A DNA stretch of 64,000 nucleotides. It comes from DASVEG01 sp035540495 (GTDB lineage Bacteria; Actinomycetota; Acidimicrobiia; Acidimicrobiales; CADCTF01). The translations under genes were made by a program, and so were the position numbers. Under the pieces are notes generated by a model. The model was not told the DNA's origin. It saw nothing but the letters and a program-made list of their open reading frames with translations, and did not search any database. The stretch is taken from NCBI GenBank assembly GCA_035540495.1, contig DATLGL010000015.1:124001-188000 (forward strand), in the 5' to 3' direction. Shown one piece after another: positions 40,521 to 50,090 of this stretch; the stretch's first letter is position 1, and each line of letters begins with the position of its first letter.

Positions 40521-41541
40521 CGAGCGCTCGCACCCGCGACCACGCATACGCGTTCCAGTCGGGATCCGCGCCGGCGGTTAGGACCTCCCGTTCGAGATCG
40601 TCCTCCAACGCGAGCAGCTCGTCGATGCCGGCTCCTGACGCCTCGATCTCCGCCGTTTTGAGCGGGTCGCCTGCGGGTGCGCCGACGGTCATCGGGACGA
40701 AGATCGACCGGCACGGCGACCCGAGCAACATGCGCGCGAGCGGACGGGACGACAGGTCCGCGACCATCGCCGCCGTGGTCGACTCCACGCCGTCGACGTG
40801 CATGCAGACGGTCCACCCGTCGTCTCCGCCGACGTGGGAGCGGAGGTGGGCCTTCAACCGATCGGCCGTCACGTCACCCTGCGCGAGCACGGCCTTGCTC
40901 GCGTTCCACCGCGGGTCGACCAGCGCCTCGACCGGCTGGCGGGGATGGCGGTGCGCGGCGTCGAACGACGGGATGGTCGTGCGGTTGGAGATGGCGCGCG
41001 TCGACGACACCGGCTCGACCTCCAAATCGCGCGCCGAGGTCTCGACCACGTACGCAGCCCCCGGATCGGCGACGAGGAACGACGACCAGTAGGGGCGTTC
41101 CTTGCCGCGGTGACCGCTCCCGCCCTGGCCGTATCGATCGATCAGCTCCGCGATGGCGTCGACGGCGGCCGCCGCTGTCGGCGACGTCTCGAGCGCGAGG
41201 CGCACGATGTCCATCCCCGTGAGCGCAGGTGGGAACGGACGCGGGTCGACGGTGGTGTAGATCGTCTCGTTCCCGATCGCAACACCCGCGGTGTTGACGC
41301 CGTGCTCGAAGCCCCACATCCACTCGGGGCGGCTGCCGAGCACGCCGATCGAATCGGTGCCACGACCTGCCGTCACGGCCTTCAGGTACGTCGTGTCGAA
41401 CCCGCCGGCGACGCGACGAGGCGGATGCCACTCGATCAGCTGGGCCTCGTCGGCCGGGCGGTCGCTGTTCTTCGCGAAACGGGTGATCCCGTCGGCCGTG
41501 GAACCCGGGAGCGCCACGAGGCAGTCGCACACGCTGCGCAT
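40504..41541 (-). CDS. Secernin-like / C69 family peptidase
   Basis: The 345-residue protein starts SVCDCLVALPGSTADGITRFAKNSDRPADEAQ, the pattern of secernins and the related C69 dipeptidases. The CDC cysteine is probably the N-terminal nucleophile of an Ntn hydrolase after removal of four residues. GFEHGVNTAGVAIGNETIYTT and ISNRTTI continue the family pattern. Substrate peptides or amides are unknown. Divergent from the alpha-mannosidase gene, only 25 bases apart, so the promoters must overlap. Confidence 0.8.
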   Translation of the reverse strand: MRSVCDCLVALPGSTADGITRFAKNSDRPADEAQLIEWHPPRRVAGGFDTTYLKAVTAGRGTDSIGVLGSRPEWMWGFEHGVNTAGVAIGNETIYTTVDPRPFPPALTGMDIVRLALETSPTAAAAVDAIAELIDRYGQGGSGHRGKERPYWSSFLVADPGAAYVVETSARDLEVEPVSSTRAISNRTTIPSFDAAHRHPRQPVEALVDPRWNASKAVLAQGDVTADRLKAHLRSHVGGDDGWTVCMHVDGVESTTAAMVADLSSRPLARMLLGSPCRSIFVPMTVGAPAGDPLKTAEIEASGAGIDELLALEDDLEREVLTAGADPDWNAYAWSRVRALVSRGR

Positions 41542-41553
41542 GCTTCCACGCCG

Positions 41554-41559
41554 TAACCT
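41554..41559 (+). promoter_or_regulatory. Leaderless -10 (TAACCT) of the alpha-mannosidase gene
   Basis: TAACCT ends seven bases before the ATG and lies within the 25-base space between the two divergent start codons. Confidence 0.45.
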
Positions 41560-41566
41560 CCGCCTC

Positions 41567-44209
41567 ATGCCCCGGCGCGTCGTTGCGATTGTCCCCCACA
41601 CCCACTGGGACCGGGAGTGGTACTCCCCCTTCCAGACGTTCCGCCTGCGTCTCGTCGACCTGCTCGACGAGTTCCTGCCGCAGCTCGAGTCCGACCTGTC
41701 GTACGCGCGCTTCCTGCTCGACGGGCAGATGGCGGTCGTCGACGACTACCTCGAGGTGCGGCCGGAAGCCGAGGAGGTCCTGCGTCGCCTCGCCGCCGCA
41801 GGACGGCTCGCGATGGGGCCGTGGTACACGCTGCCGGACGAGTTCCTGGTGTCGGGCGAGACGCACATCCGCAACCTGCAGCTCGGCCTCGCCCGAGCTG
41901 CCGCGTTCGGCGGGGCGATGGACGTGGGGTACCTGCCCGACATGTTCGGACACATCGCCCAGATGCCGCAGCTGCTGTCGCAGTTCGGGTTCGGCCACAC
42001 CGTGGTGTGGCGCGGCGTCCCCTCCGCCGTCGACCGCTCCGGGTTCTGGTGGGAGGCGCCAGACGGCACGCAGGTGCGAGCGGAGTACATGCTCCGGGGC
42101 TACGGGTCGGGCGCGGCCATCCCCGACGACGCGAAGACGCTCGTGCAGCGCGTGCGCTCCTACGAGCAGGAGCTCGGCGAGATGCTCGTCGGCGGGATCC
42201 TGTTCATGAACGGCACCGACCACCAGGTACCGCAGCCGTGGCTCGGCCGGGTGGTCGCCGAGGCGAACGACATCCAGGACGACTACGAGTTCGTCATCAC
42301 CTCCCTCGAGGAGCACCTCAACGGCCCGGCCACCGCGCTGGACGGGCTGCCGACGTGGAAGGGCGAGCTTCGTTCCGGCGCGCGAGCGAACCTGCTCATG
42401 GGCGTCGGGTCGAACCGGGTCGACGTGAAGCAGGCCGCAGCACGAACGGAGCGCGCGCTCGAGCAGATGGCCGAACCGCTCGCCGCGCTCGTGCTGCCGG
42501 CCGAGCGCTGGCCCGGGTCGCTGCTCGACCTCGCGTGGCGGGAGGTGATCCGCAACGCGGCCCACGACTCGATCTGCGCGTGCTCAGCCGACGAAGTCGT
42601 CGACGCGGTGCTCAACCGCTACGCCGAGGCGCGCCAGATCGCCGACGGTCTCGCCGAGCGGGCGGTGGCCGAGTTCGGACGGTCGATGGCGACGAACGGT
42701 CCGGTCATCCTCAACATGGCAGCGCGGCCGAGAGGTGGCGTCGTCGAGCTCGTGCTGTCGGACGACGCGCCCGTCGACGGGACGCAGGTGGTGCGCAGCC
42801 GACCCGGTGGCATGACCGAGCGCCGCCACTTCCGTCCAGAGGACTTCTCTGGCGTGCTCTCGACCATCCACCGCCAGAGGTTCTCCGACAACTTCTTCGT
42901 CAACCAGATCGACATGGAGGAAGACGGCGACGAGCTCGACGTGATCTTCCGCGTCGGCACCGCCCGCACCGACAACCCGCAGGTGGAGGACGCTCGGCGG
43001 ACGCTCTACGCGCACCTCGGCGAGCGTCGTTACTCCGCGTACCGCCTGCGGCTCGACCGCCCACCGGTGCAGCGCCTCCTGGCTCGTGTTCCGGCCATCG
43101 GCGCGTACGGGTGGCGGGCGTGGACGGCGACGACGGCGTCGAGCGAGGGCGCCGTGCGCGTCGACGGGACGACGATCACCAACGGCACCGTCACCGTCGA
43201 GGTCGACGAGGCGACGGGCGAGCTCACCATCAACGGCGTCGCGGGCCACAACCGCCTCGTCGACGACGGCGACGCGGGTGACACCTACAACTGGTGCCCG
43301 CCTGCGAGCGACGTCGTCGTCACCGCGCCTGACGCCGTCGAGGTCCACGTCGTCGAGACGGGCCCGGTGCGGGCGACCGCGGTGATCCGACGCACGTACA
43401 CGCTGCCGGAGCGCGTCGACGAGCAGGGTGCTCGCTCCGGCTCGGTGACCACGGCGATCGACACGTTCGTCTCGGTGCACGCGGGCGAGGAGCTCGTCCG
43501 CATCACTACCGCCTGGGACAACCGCAGCCGCGATCACCGGCTCCGGGCCGTCTTCCCGCTGTCGTCGCGCGCGACGGTGAGCACCGCCGAGTGCGCGTTC
43601 GCCACCGTCGAGCGGGGCCTCGATGCGGAAGGCGGTCCGAGCGAGCAGGGGCTGCCCACGTTCCCGTCGCGCCGGTTCGTGCGGGCTGGCGACGTGACGA
43701 TCGTGCACGAGGGCTTGCTCGAGTACGAGCTCGTCGACGGCGGAAACGCCGTCGCGCTCACCCTGCTGCGCGCGACGGGAATGCTCAGCCAGGGTCCGAT
43801 GGCCACCCGCAACGAACAGGCCGGGCCGACGCTCGCTGTGGAAGGCCCGCAGATGATCGGCCGGGTCGAGGTGCGCTACGCCGTTGCGGTGGGCTCGGCG
43901 GCGAACCCGTACGCGCTCGTCGACGACGCGTTCCTTCCGTTGATCGTCGCCGACTCCCGGGCGATGGGTGATCGTCCGGCCGAAGGCGCGCTCCTCGACA
44001 TCCACGGCGCCGAGGTGTCGGCGGTGCGGCGGGTGCCGGGCGGCGCGCTCGAGGTGCGCGTCTTCAACCCGACGTCGCGAGCGACGACCGTCGACTTCGG
44101 CACCCGGCGTGGGTGGCTGGTCGACCTACGCGGCCGGCCGCTCGAGCCCGTCGACGGCAGCGTCGAGCTCGCGCCCTGGCGCATCGCGACCGTTCACCTG
44201 GAGGGATGA
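41567..44209 (+). CDS. Alpha-mannosidase, glycoside hydrolase family 38
   Basis: The 880-residue protein has the GH38 N-terminal motif VAIVPHTHWDREWYSPFQTF (zinc ligands H11 and D15-type) and the nucleophile loop VGYLPDMFGHIAQMPQLL near residues 121-138, then GSGAAIP and ILFMNGTDHQ. The middle helical domain includes WREVIRNAAHDSICACSADEVVDAV with another zinc His. The C-terminal beta-sandwich fills residues 430-880. GH38 enzymes retain configuration and release mannose from glycans. No signal peptide, so it acts on imported or internal mannosides. Its last 16 bases overlap the cyclase gene tail to tail. Confidence 0.93.
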   Translation: MPRRVVAIVPHTHWDREWYSPFQTFRLRLVDLLDEFLPQLESDLSYARFLLDGQMAVVDDYLEVRPEAEEVLRRLAAAGRLAMGPWYTLPDEFLVSGETHIRNLQLGLARAAAFGGAMDVGYLPDMFGHIAQMPQLLSQFGFGHTVVWRGVPSAVDRSGFWWEAPDGTQVRAEYMLRGYGSGAAIPDDAKTLVQRVRSYEQELGEMLVGGILFMNGTDHQVPQPWLGRVVAEANDIQDDYEFVITSLEEHLNGPATALDGLPTWKGELRSGARANLLMGVGSNRVDVKQAAARTERALEQMAEPLAALVLPAERWPGSLLDLAWREVIRNAAHDSICACSADEVVDAVLNRYAEARQIADGLAERAVAEFGRSMATNGPVILNMAARPRGGVVELVLSDDAPVDGTQVVRSRPGGMTERRHFRPEDFSGVLSTIHRQRFSDNFFVNQIDMEEDGDELDVIFRVGTARTDNPQVEDARRTLYAHLGERRYSAYRLRLDRPPVQRLLARVPAIGAYGWRAWTATTASSEGAVRVDGTTITNGTVTVEVDEATGELTINGVAGHNRLVDDGDAGDTYNWCPPASDVVVTAPDAVEVHVVETGPVRATAVIRRTYTLPERVDEQGARSGSVTTAIDTFVSVHAGEELVRITTAWDNRSRDHRLRAVFPLSSRATVSTAECAFATVERGLDAEGGPSEQGLPTFPSRRFVRAGDVTIVHEGLLEYELVDGGNAVALTLLRATGMLSQGPMATRNEQAGPTLAVEGPQMIGRVEVRYAVAVGSAANPYALVDDAFLPLIVADSRAMGDRPAEGALLDIHGAEVSAVRRVPGGALEVRVFNPTSRATTVDFGTRRGWLVDLRGRPLEPVDGSVELAPWRIATVHLEG

Positions 44210-45276
44210 CCGCGGCGCACACGCCACAGGCGAACGCGCCCGATGTCCTTGAGCTGCCGCGGTCGGAGCCCGTGGAACACGTACCGCCCGTCGTCGTCGC
44301 CGAGCGTCTCACGCACGCTCGGTGACACGACGACCGACCCCGGCACCGCGATGTTCACGATGCGGCTCGCGAGGTTGACGACGGGCCCGTAGTAGTCGCC
44401 CTCGTGCGCGAGCACGTCGCCGCACGCGATGCCGACGCGCACGTCGGACAGCACCTCGTCGTCGGCGTATGCCTCTGCGAGATCGAGGCCGGTCTCGACG
44501 GCGGCGGCCGTGTCGCGGACCACGAACATCACCTCGTCGCCGATGACCTTCGCGACCCGTCCGCCGTGTCGCGCGACGTGGTCGAACGCGAGGTCCTCGA
44601 ACCGGGTCACCACCCCCGCGAGCTCAGCTGGTGAGAGCTCCTGGCTCAGCGCGGTGAAGCCGACGAGATCGGCGAAGCCGACGGCGTAGGTCGAGCCCTG
44701 CTCGCCCTGTTCGAGCGTTGCCAGCAACTGGCGCCGGAGCACGGCCTGCAGATGGCGCCGCCAGACGTAGTCGATGAGCTTCGAGTACGTGTCGAAGATC
44801 GACTCGACCGTGAGCGCGAACATCGCCTCCGCTTCGGGCGTCGGCATGTCCGCGTCGGCCATCGTCGACGACACCATCGCCTCCGCGATGCGAGCCATCG
44901 ACGACGCGATCACACGCGTCATCTGCACCGACTCGTCCACCGTCGTGATGCCGGCCGCGATCGACGCGTGCGCCACGGCCAGCACCTCGGCATCGGCGTC
45001 GGTGAAGATCCGCTCGCCCTCCCCCGCGTCCGCGAAGCCCATCGCCCGCCAGAGGCGCTTCGCGATGGCGTCGTCGACGCCGACCCGCTCCGAGAGCTCG
45101 CCCGACACGTACTTGGGCTCCGCTGGCATGGCCGCGTGCACCGCAGCGAGCAGCGCGACGAGGTTGTGCTCGCGGGCGAGCCGGATCTCGTCGTCCGACG
45201 CGCCGAGGCGCTTCAGCTCGCGATCGACATCGGGCGCGAGGATCTCCGCGTCGGTGTCGTCGGGCTCGATCGTCAT
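44194..45276 (-). CDS. Class III adenylate/guanylate cyclase with N-terminal regulatory domain (Rv1264-like)
   Basis: The 360-residue soluble protein has an N-terminal helical domain (DVDRELKRLGASDDEIRLAREHN, KRLWRAMGFADAGEGERIFTDAD) of the Rv1264 type. A long helix leads into the catalytic domain: VGFADLVGFTALSQEL (first metal Asp, residue about 204), KVIGDEVMFVV (purine-contact Lys and second metal Asp, about 240) and VNLASRIVNIA (transition-state Asn and Arg). All catalytic residues are present, so it should make cAMP as a homodimer. Rv1264 is pH-regulated through the N-terminal domain; the same is possible here. ATGA overlap with the upstream glycosidase gene. Confidence 0.88.
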   Translation of the reverse strand: MTIEPDDTDAEILAPDVDRELKRLGASDDEIRLAREHNLVALLAAVHAAMPAEPKYVSGELSERVGVDDAIAKRLWRAMGFADAGEGERIFTDADAEVLAVAHASIAAGITTVDESVQMTRVIASSMARIAEAMVSSTMADADMPTPEAEAMFALTVESIFDTYSKLIDYVWRRHLQAVLRRQLLATLEQGEQGSTYAVGFADLVGFTALSQELSPAELAGVVTRFEDLAFDHVARHGGRVAKVIGDEVMFVVRDTAAAVETGLDLAEAYADDEVLSDVRVGIACGDVLAHEGDYYGPVVNLASRIVNIAVPGSVVVSPSVRETLGDDDGRYVFHGLRPRQLKDIGRVRLWRVRRGHPSR

Positions 45277-47609
45277 GGCCGGGCCGGCACCCCGACACCG
45301 AGCAGCTGCTCGCCTCGCAGCTCCGTGGTCGACCACGCGGGGTCGAGACCGGGAGCGGTGATGCGGATCGTCTTCGACGGCGCACCCGCGGCGTCCGGAC
45401 GCAGGTCCCACAACAGCGCGGGCTTGTCGCCATGCCAGCGCACCGCGAACGAGAGCAGGCCCTGGTGCGTCGGCGCGTCGTGGACCTCGATCGGCTGGTT
45501 TCGCCACGACTCCGGGATCATCGACAGCAACGCCACGCCGCCGTCGACCTCGCGCACGAGCAGGTTCCTCACGAACGAGAGGAAGTCGGCCGCAGCCCAT
45601 CCGTGATGGCCGTCGCCCATGCAGCCGCCGAGCAGCTGGGGATGGATCGCCTCCGGCCACGTCGCGGTCGGCGTCGCGCTGTCGACCATCCACTGGAGAC
45701 GCTCGAGCGCGCGTTCGTCACCGGCCGCCAGCTCCACGCTCGCGAGCTGCAGGGTGAGGTAGGTGCCGAGCCCTGTGTGGCTGATGCCCTGAAAGAACGC
45801 GGAGCCGATGCAGAAGCGCTCCCGGATCACCTCCGCGGTCGCCGCGATCCGCTCGTCGTCGGCCGGGAGCAGACCGAGCGGCTCGCACGCGACGAGCGAT
45901 CCGATGAGCGCAGGGTCGATGCGCCGGCGCGGTCCCGCGGGGATCGCTGGCACGTCGAGGCGAGCGGTCACGATCTCGATCGACCGGCGGAGGTCGGCGT
46001 CGAGACCTTCGGCCCACCCCTCGGCGTCGGCCGCCGCCCGGTCTTCGTTTGCCGCCCGTAGGAGCGTCGCTGCATCGCGCAACCCGCGCAGCGACCAGAA
46101 GTCGTCCCAGTAGAAGTAGTCGAACGGACCGAGGTGCTCCGCCGAGATGCTCGCCGGCATGAGGCCCTTGAGCTCAGGGTCGCTGCGCTTCCGCTTGGCC
46201 TGACGTTTGCGCTCGATCCAACGAGCGGCCCGCGCGACGGACTCGACGTCGACGGGTGACAGGTCGCCGGTGAGGCGCCAGTGCTCGGCCATCGCCCACA
46301 GCGCGGCGCCGTTCGCGTCCCACTCCTGGCGCTGGCTGAAGTAGAAGCCGTCGACCCGCTGGCGGGCCGGGAAGTGGGCGATGACCTCGGCCGTTTCCTT
46401 GTGGAACCCGTGGCGGTCCATGGCCACGAGCAGGTACGCGGCATCGCGGAACCAGAAGCGGTGGTACGTGAAGGGGCCGGGCACGACGTCGTCGCCCTCG
46501 TGGAAGAGCAACATGAAGCGACGGTTCGCGTCGACGGCCGATGCGAGCTTCCCCTCCGGCAGCACGAGACGCATGCCGCGATCTGTCTGCGCTCGCCATC
46601 CACGCGCGACCGCATCTCCCGCCGGAATCTTCGCCAGGTCGTGGGCCCGGCCGGCCCGACGCCGAGCGAGCCCGCGACGGCGGGTGCGACGCTCGGGCTC
46701 GAGCGGGATCGCGACTCGCAACGTCGCCGAGTGCGCGAGCGGGAAGACGAACGCGGCCTGGGCCAGCCCGGCCTCGCACTTGATCTCGGGCAGCGTCTCG
46801 GTGGTGTCGCCTCGGAAGACCGAGAGCGCGGAGTCGCCGTCGTGGAACGTCGACGCGGCCATGCGGCTCGGCCGCCTCGGCAACAGCAGCGCCGGACGGC
46901 CGTCGACGAGCACCGTCTCGCCCGAGCCTTCGAGCGCGACCCGCTCGACGACCGCGAGACCCTCTGGGTTGTACGGCCGCACCGCCAGCGCGACCGCGAC
47001 CGGCACCGGCGTGCGGTTCGTGAGCTCGACCACCACCAGAGGCTCGTCTTCGGCCACCGCGTACGCGCGGTGGAGGACGTCGCCGCCCGGCACCCTCATC
47101 TTCGTCTCGACGACCGGCGTGTCGTCGAGGAGCCGCTGCCGGACGGCCGCTTCCCGCGACGGTGCGAACCACCGGTGGGTCTCGCCGTCGTCGGACGAGC
47201 CGGCGCCGACCCACCAGTCGAGCGACCAGCCGTCGTACCACGGGGTCACCAGTCCACGAGGATCGACGATCGCCTTGCGATCGGACGCGATCGTGCCGAT
47301 GGCCGTCCAGTTGCGCGACGTCACGTTCGTGAGCACGGGAAGGTGCCCGCGCGGCACGAACGCCGGTGACGACGGATCGAGCTGGCGCTCGAGCCAGTAC
47401 GGCCAGACCCAGTCGACGCCGAGCTGCGCCGCGGCACGGGTGCGCACCGCACGGAAGACGGTCCGGGCGCCGATAGGCAGGAGCTCTCGGGGCAGTTCGA
47501 CCTCGACGGTCTCGCCGAGACGCTGGAACGTGGTCAGGTGGCGGACGACGTCGTCGGTGATGCGGAGCCGGCCCATGGCGCGCCGCAGCGCCCAGTTGTA
47601 CGCGCCCAC
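45273..47609 (-). CDS. Glycogen debranching-like / six-hairpin glycoside hydrolase
   Basis: The 778-residue protein has an N-terminal beta-sandwich (residues 1-300) and a C-terminal (alpha/alpha)6 toroid: YHRFWFRDAAYLLVAMDRHGFHKETAEVI, FYFSQRQEWDANGAALWAMAEHWRLTGD, FDYFYWDDFWSLRGLRDA and TATWPEAIHPQLLGGCMGDGHHGWAAADFL. The W-x-RD, D-x-NG and WPE motifs with acidic residues are typical of amylo-1,6-glucosidase and GH15/63-like enzymes. Substrate is not certain. GTG start one base after gpsA. Coupled to a cyclase downstream. Confidence 0.72.
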   Translation of the reverse strand: MGAYNWALRRAMGRLRITDDVVRHLTTFQRLGETVEVELPRELLPIGARTVFRAVRTRAAAQLGVDWVWPYWLERQLDPSSPAFVPRGHLPVLTNVTSRNWTAIGTIASDRKAIVDPRGLVTPWYDGWSLDWWVGAGSSDDGETHRWFAPSREAAVRQRLLDDTPVVETKMRVPGGDVLHRAYAVAEDEPLVVVELTNRTPVPVAVALAVRPYNPEGLAVVERVALEGSGETVLVDGRPALLLPRRPSRMAASTFHDGDSALSVFRGDTTETLPEIKCEAGLAQAAFVFPLAHSATLRVAIPLEPERRTRRRGLARRRAGRAHDLAKIPAGDAVARGWRAQTDRGMRLVLPEGKLASAVDANRRFMLLFHEGDDVVPGPFTYHRFWFRDAAYLLVAMDRHGFHKETAEVIAHFPARQRVDGFYFSQRQEWDANGAALWAMAEHWRLTGDLSPVDVESVARAARWIERKRQAKRKRSDPELKGLMPASISAEHLGPFDYFYWDDFWSLRGLRDAATLLRAANEDRAAADAEGWAEGLDADLRRSIEIVTARLDVPAIPAGPRRRIDPALIGSLVACEPLGLLPADDERIAATAEVIRERFCIGSAFFQGISHTGLGTYLTLQLASVELAAGDERALERLQWMVDSATPTATWPEAIHPQLLGGCMGDGHHGWAAADFLSFVRNLLVREVDGGVALLSMIPESWRNQPIEVHDAPTHQGLLSFAVRWHGDKPALLWDLRPDAAGAPSKTIRITAPGLDPAWSTTELRGEQLLGVGVPARP

Positions 47610-47610
47610 G

Positions 47611-48609
47611 TCAGCGCATGCCGTAGAGCTCGGACTTCGCCGACCGGCGCATCAGGGCAGGGATGATGTCCGCCGCCTTCTTGCCCTCGTAGAGCACCGC
47701 GACGACCTGCTCGGCGATCGGCATCTCGATGCCGTGCTGGCCCGCGAGCTCGACGACGGCGCGCGACGTCTTCACGCCCTCGGCGACCATGTTCATCTCC
47801 GCCGAGATCTGCTCGATCGTCTTGCCCTTCCCGAGCTCCTCGCCGACGTGGCGGTTCCGGCTCTGCCGGGAGATGCACGTCGCCACGAGGTCACCCATGC
47901 CGGCGAGGCCGGCGAAGGTGAGCGGGTTGCCGCCGAGGGCGATGCCGAGGCGGCTGAGCTCGGCGAGCCCACGGGTGATCAGCGCGGCGCGGGTGTTGTC
48001 GCCGAAGCCCAAGCCGTCGGCTATGCCCGAGGCGATCGCCATCACGTTCTTCAGCGCGCCGGCGACCTCGCAGCCAACGACGTCCTCGTTGCGGTACACG
48101 CGGAACGCGTCGGTCGAGAACACCGTCTGCAGGGTCGTGCACATGCCGTCGTCGTCGAACGCGACGACGCTCGCCGCGGGGTAGCCCGCAAGGATCTCCT
48201 TCGCGAGGTTCGGTCCGGTGAGCACGCCTGCGGGATGTCCGGGCGCGACCTCGCGGATCACCTCGGTCATGCGCTTGAGCGTTCCCTGCTCGACGCCCTT
48301 CGCCAGGCTGATCACCGGTACGCCCGGCGCGACGTACGGCGCGAGCCGGCCGAGGATGTCGCGGAAGCCGTGCGACGGCACGCCCATCACGACGACCTCC
48401 GCACCTTCGACGGCCTCTTCCAACGACGAGGTCGAGGTCAGCGACTCGGGCAGGCTGAAGTCGGGGAGGTAGTCGCTGTTGCGGTGCGACTCGCGGATCT
48501 CCTTCGCGAGCTCCTCACGCCTCGCCCAGAGCACCGTCGGCACGTTGCGACAGGCGATGGCAGCGACTGCGGTGCCCCACGAACCTGCCCCGATGACGGC
48601 AACCTTCAT
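47611..48609 (-). CDS. gpsA: Glycerol-3-phosphate dehydrogenase [NAD(P)+]
   Basis: The 332-residue protein starts with the Rossmann loop VAVIGAGSWGTAVAAIA, then SLAKGVEQGTLKRM, GVLTGPNLAKEI and the active-site helix CEVAGALKNVMAIASGIADGLGFGDNTRAALITRGLAE (given in pieces). It makes sn-glycerol-3-phosphate from DHAP for phospholipids. TAGCGT lies seven bases before the ATG. It leads the operon gpsA - glycosidase - cyclase. Confidence 0.95.
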   Translation of the reverse strand: MKVAVIGAGSWGTAVAAIACRNVPTVLWARREELAKEIRESHRNSDYLPDFSLPESLTSTSSLEEAVEGAEVVVMGVPSHGFRDILGRLAPYVAPGVPVISLAKGVEQGTLKRMTEVIREVAPGHPAGVLTGPNLAKEILAGYPAASVVAFDDDGMCTTLQTVFSTDAFRVYRNEDVVGCEVAGALKNVMAIASGIADGLGFGDNTRAALITRGLAELSRLGIALGGNPLTFAGLAGMGDLVATCISRQSRNRHVGEELGKGKTIEQISAEMNMVAEGVKTSRAVVELAGQHGIEMPIAEQVVAVLYEGKKAADIIPALMRRSAKSELYGMR

Positions 48610-48616
48610 GTCGCTC

Positions 48617-48661
48617 ACGCTACCGCCGGCGGCGAAGAAGCCCCGTAGCCGCTCGTACACT
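48617..48661. promoter_or_regulatory. Divergent leaderless promoters of gpsA and cofC
   Basis: TAGCGT on the minus strand (48617-48622) ends seven bases before the gpsA ATG; TACACT on the plus strand (48656-48661) ends six bases before the cofC ATG. Confidence 0.5.
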
Positions 48662-48667
48662 CGCCCG

Positions 48668-49252
48668 ATGCCGTCCGCTGCCGTCGTCGTGCCGATCAAG
48701 GCGTTCGACGCGGCGAAGTCCCGGCTCGCGCCCGCGCTCGACGCGGCCGGCCGTGCCGACCTCGCGCGAGCGATGGCGACGCGCGTGCTGGAGGCCGCGG
48801 CGCCGTTGCCGGTCTTCGTCGCCACCGACGACGCAGAGGTCGCCGCGTGGGCGGTCGAGCACGATGGCCATGTCGTGTCGACGGAAGGGCTCGACCTCAA
48901 CGGATCGATCCGCGCCGGCATCGCCGCCGTGCGCACCGCTGGCGGCTTCGAACGGGTCGTCGTCGCCCATGCCGACCTCCCCTTCGCGTCACGCCTCGCG
49001 CGACTGGCCGCCTTCCCCGGCGCGACGCTCGTGCCCGACCGCGGCGACGACGGCACCAACGTGTTGTGCATCCCCACCGCGATCACGTTCGAGCCGATGT
49101 ACGGGCCGCAGTCGTTCGGCCGCCACCTCGCGCAGCTTCGTCGACTCGGACTACCGGTGCGCATCGCGCGCATCGAGGATCTCGCGTGGGACGTCGATCG
49201 TCCTGCCGACCTGCCACCCTCCGTCCTCCGACCAGCGAGCACCCCTGCATGA
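48668..49252 (+). CDS. cofC: 2-phospho-L-lactate / phosphoenolpyruvate guanylyltransferase (F420 synthesis)
   Basis: The 194-residue protein has the nucleotidyltransferase start VVVPIKAFDAAKSRLAPALD, typical of CofC/FbiD, then FVATDDAEVAAWA, VVVAHADLPFA (metal Asp) and VPDRGDDGTNVLCIP. It makes the lactyl- or enolpyruvyl-diphospho-guanosine precursor of coenzyme F420. It thus implies an F420-using cell, as in other actinobacteria. The stop overlaps the next start codon (ATGA). Confidence 0.88.
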   Translation: MPSAAVVVPIKAFDAAKSRLAPALDAAGRADLARAMATRVLEAAAPLPVFVATDDAEVAAWAVEHDGHVVSTEGLDLNGSIRAGIAAVRTAGGFERVVVAHADLPFASRLARLAAFPGATLVPDRGDDGTNVLCIPTAITFEPMYGPQSFGRHLAQLRRLGLPVRIARIEDLAWDVDRPADLPPSVLRPASTPA

Positions 49253-50007
49253 CCCACCCCCTCAGCAAGCCGAGCTCCGAGATCACCACCGACCTGCCGA
49301 CGCCGTCGTGCGCGCTCGCCGTCGGAGCGCATCCCGACGACATCGAGTTCGGCGCGGGCGCGACGCTCGCGAAGTGGGCGGCGGACGGATGTCGGATCGT
49401 GCACCTCGTGTGCACCGACGGGTCGAAGGGGAGCTGGGACCCGACCGAAGACACCGCGAAGCTCGTCGCCTCGCGACAGGAAGAGCAACGTGCGGCGTCT
49501 CGCGCGCTCGGCGGAACCGGCGAGGTGATCTTCCTCGGATGGACCGACGGCGAGCTCGACTCGTCGCTGCGCCAGCGGTGGGAAGTCGCGTACTGGATCC
49601 GGATGGTGAAGCCCGACGTGGTGCTCGGGCACGACCCGTGGAAGCGCTACCGCCTCCATCCCGATCACCGCCACGCCGGCCTGCTCGCCGTCGAGGGCAT
49701 CGTGGCAGCGCGGGATCCGCACTTCTTCCCGGAGCAGTCGATCCCCCACCACCGCCCCGACGCGCTGTTGCTGTGGGAAGCCGACGAGGTGAACCACGTC
49801 GAGCTCGTCGACGGGTTCGCGGAGAAGAAGTTCGCTGCGCTGATGGAGCACCGCTCGCAGCTGCGTTCGACGATGTTCATCGACGACGTCTCGAACCACG
49901 AGCAGGTGGCGTCGTTCCGCCAGCGGATGATGGACCGCCTCGCCGATCACGGCTCGCACGTCGGAGCAGCCGCGGGCGAGGCGTTCCACCTCATCTCGAA
50001 CCTGTAG
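49249..50007 (+). CDS. LmbE/PIG-L family deacetylase
   Basis: The 252-residue protein has the zinc motif AVGAHPDDIEFGAGATLAKWA (HPDD) and the third ligand in LHPDHRHAGLLAVEG (HxxxH), with VCTDGSKGSWDP in between. The family includes MshB and Mca of mycothiol metabolism and lincomycin LmbE. The substrate is an N-acetyl or N-acyl sugar; here not known. Coupled to cofC by a 4-base overlap. It is followed by a strong hairpin terminator. Confidence 0.88.
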   Translation: MTHPLSKPSSEITTDLPTPSCALAVGAHPDDIEFGAGATLAKWAADGCRIVHLVCTDGSKGSWDPTEDTAKLVASRQEEQRAASRALGGTGEVIFLGWTDGELDSSLRQRWEVAYWIRMVKPDVVLGHDPWKRYRLHPDHRHAGLLAVEGIVAARDPHFFPEQSIPHHRPDALLLWEADEVNHVELVDGFAEKKFAALMEHRSQLRSTMFIDDVSNHEQVASFRQRMMDRLADHGSHVGAAAGEAFHLISNL

Positions 50008-50026
50008 CAGCTCACGGCGAACGCGA

Positions 50027-50052
50027 AAGCGGGAGCCCTGCGGCTCCCGCTT
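50027..50052. terminator. Perfect 11-bp hairpin terminator between convergent genes
   Basis: AAGCGGGAGCC-CTGC-GGCTCCCGCTT is an 11-bp perfect stem with a tetraloop. It lies 19 bases after the LmbE stop codon and 38 bases after the stop of the convergent histone-like gene, so it can serve both. Confidence 0.85.
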
Positions 50053-50090
50053 CGACTGGTCTTCCGGTTGCTCCGGCCGAAGCCGAAGGC

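Noticed and set aside
49083..49454. Minus-strand 123-residue frame over the LmbE gene start
   Set aside because: Antisense to cofC and LmbE, both with recognised catalytic motifs.
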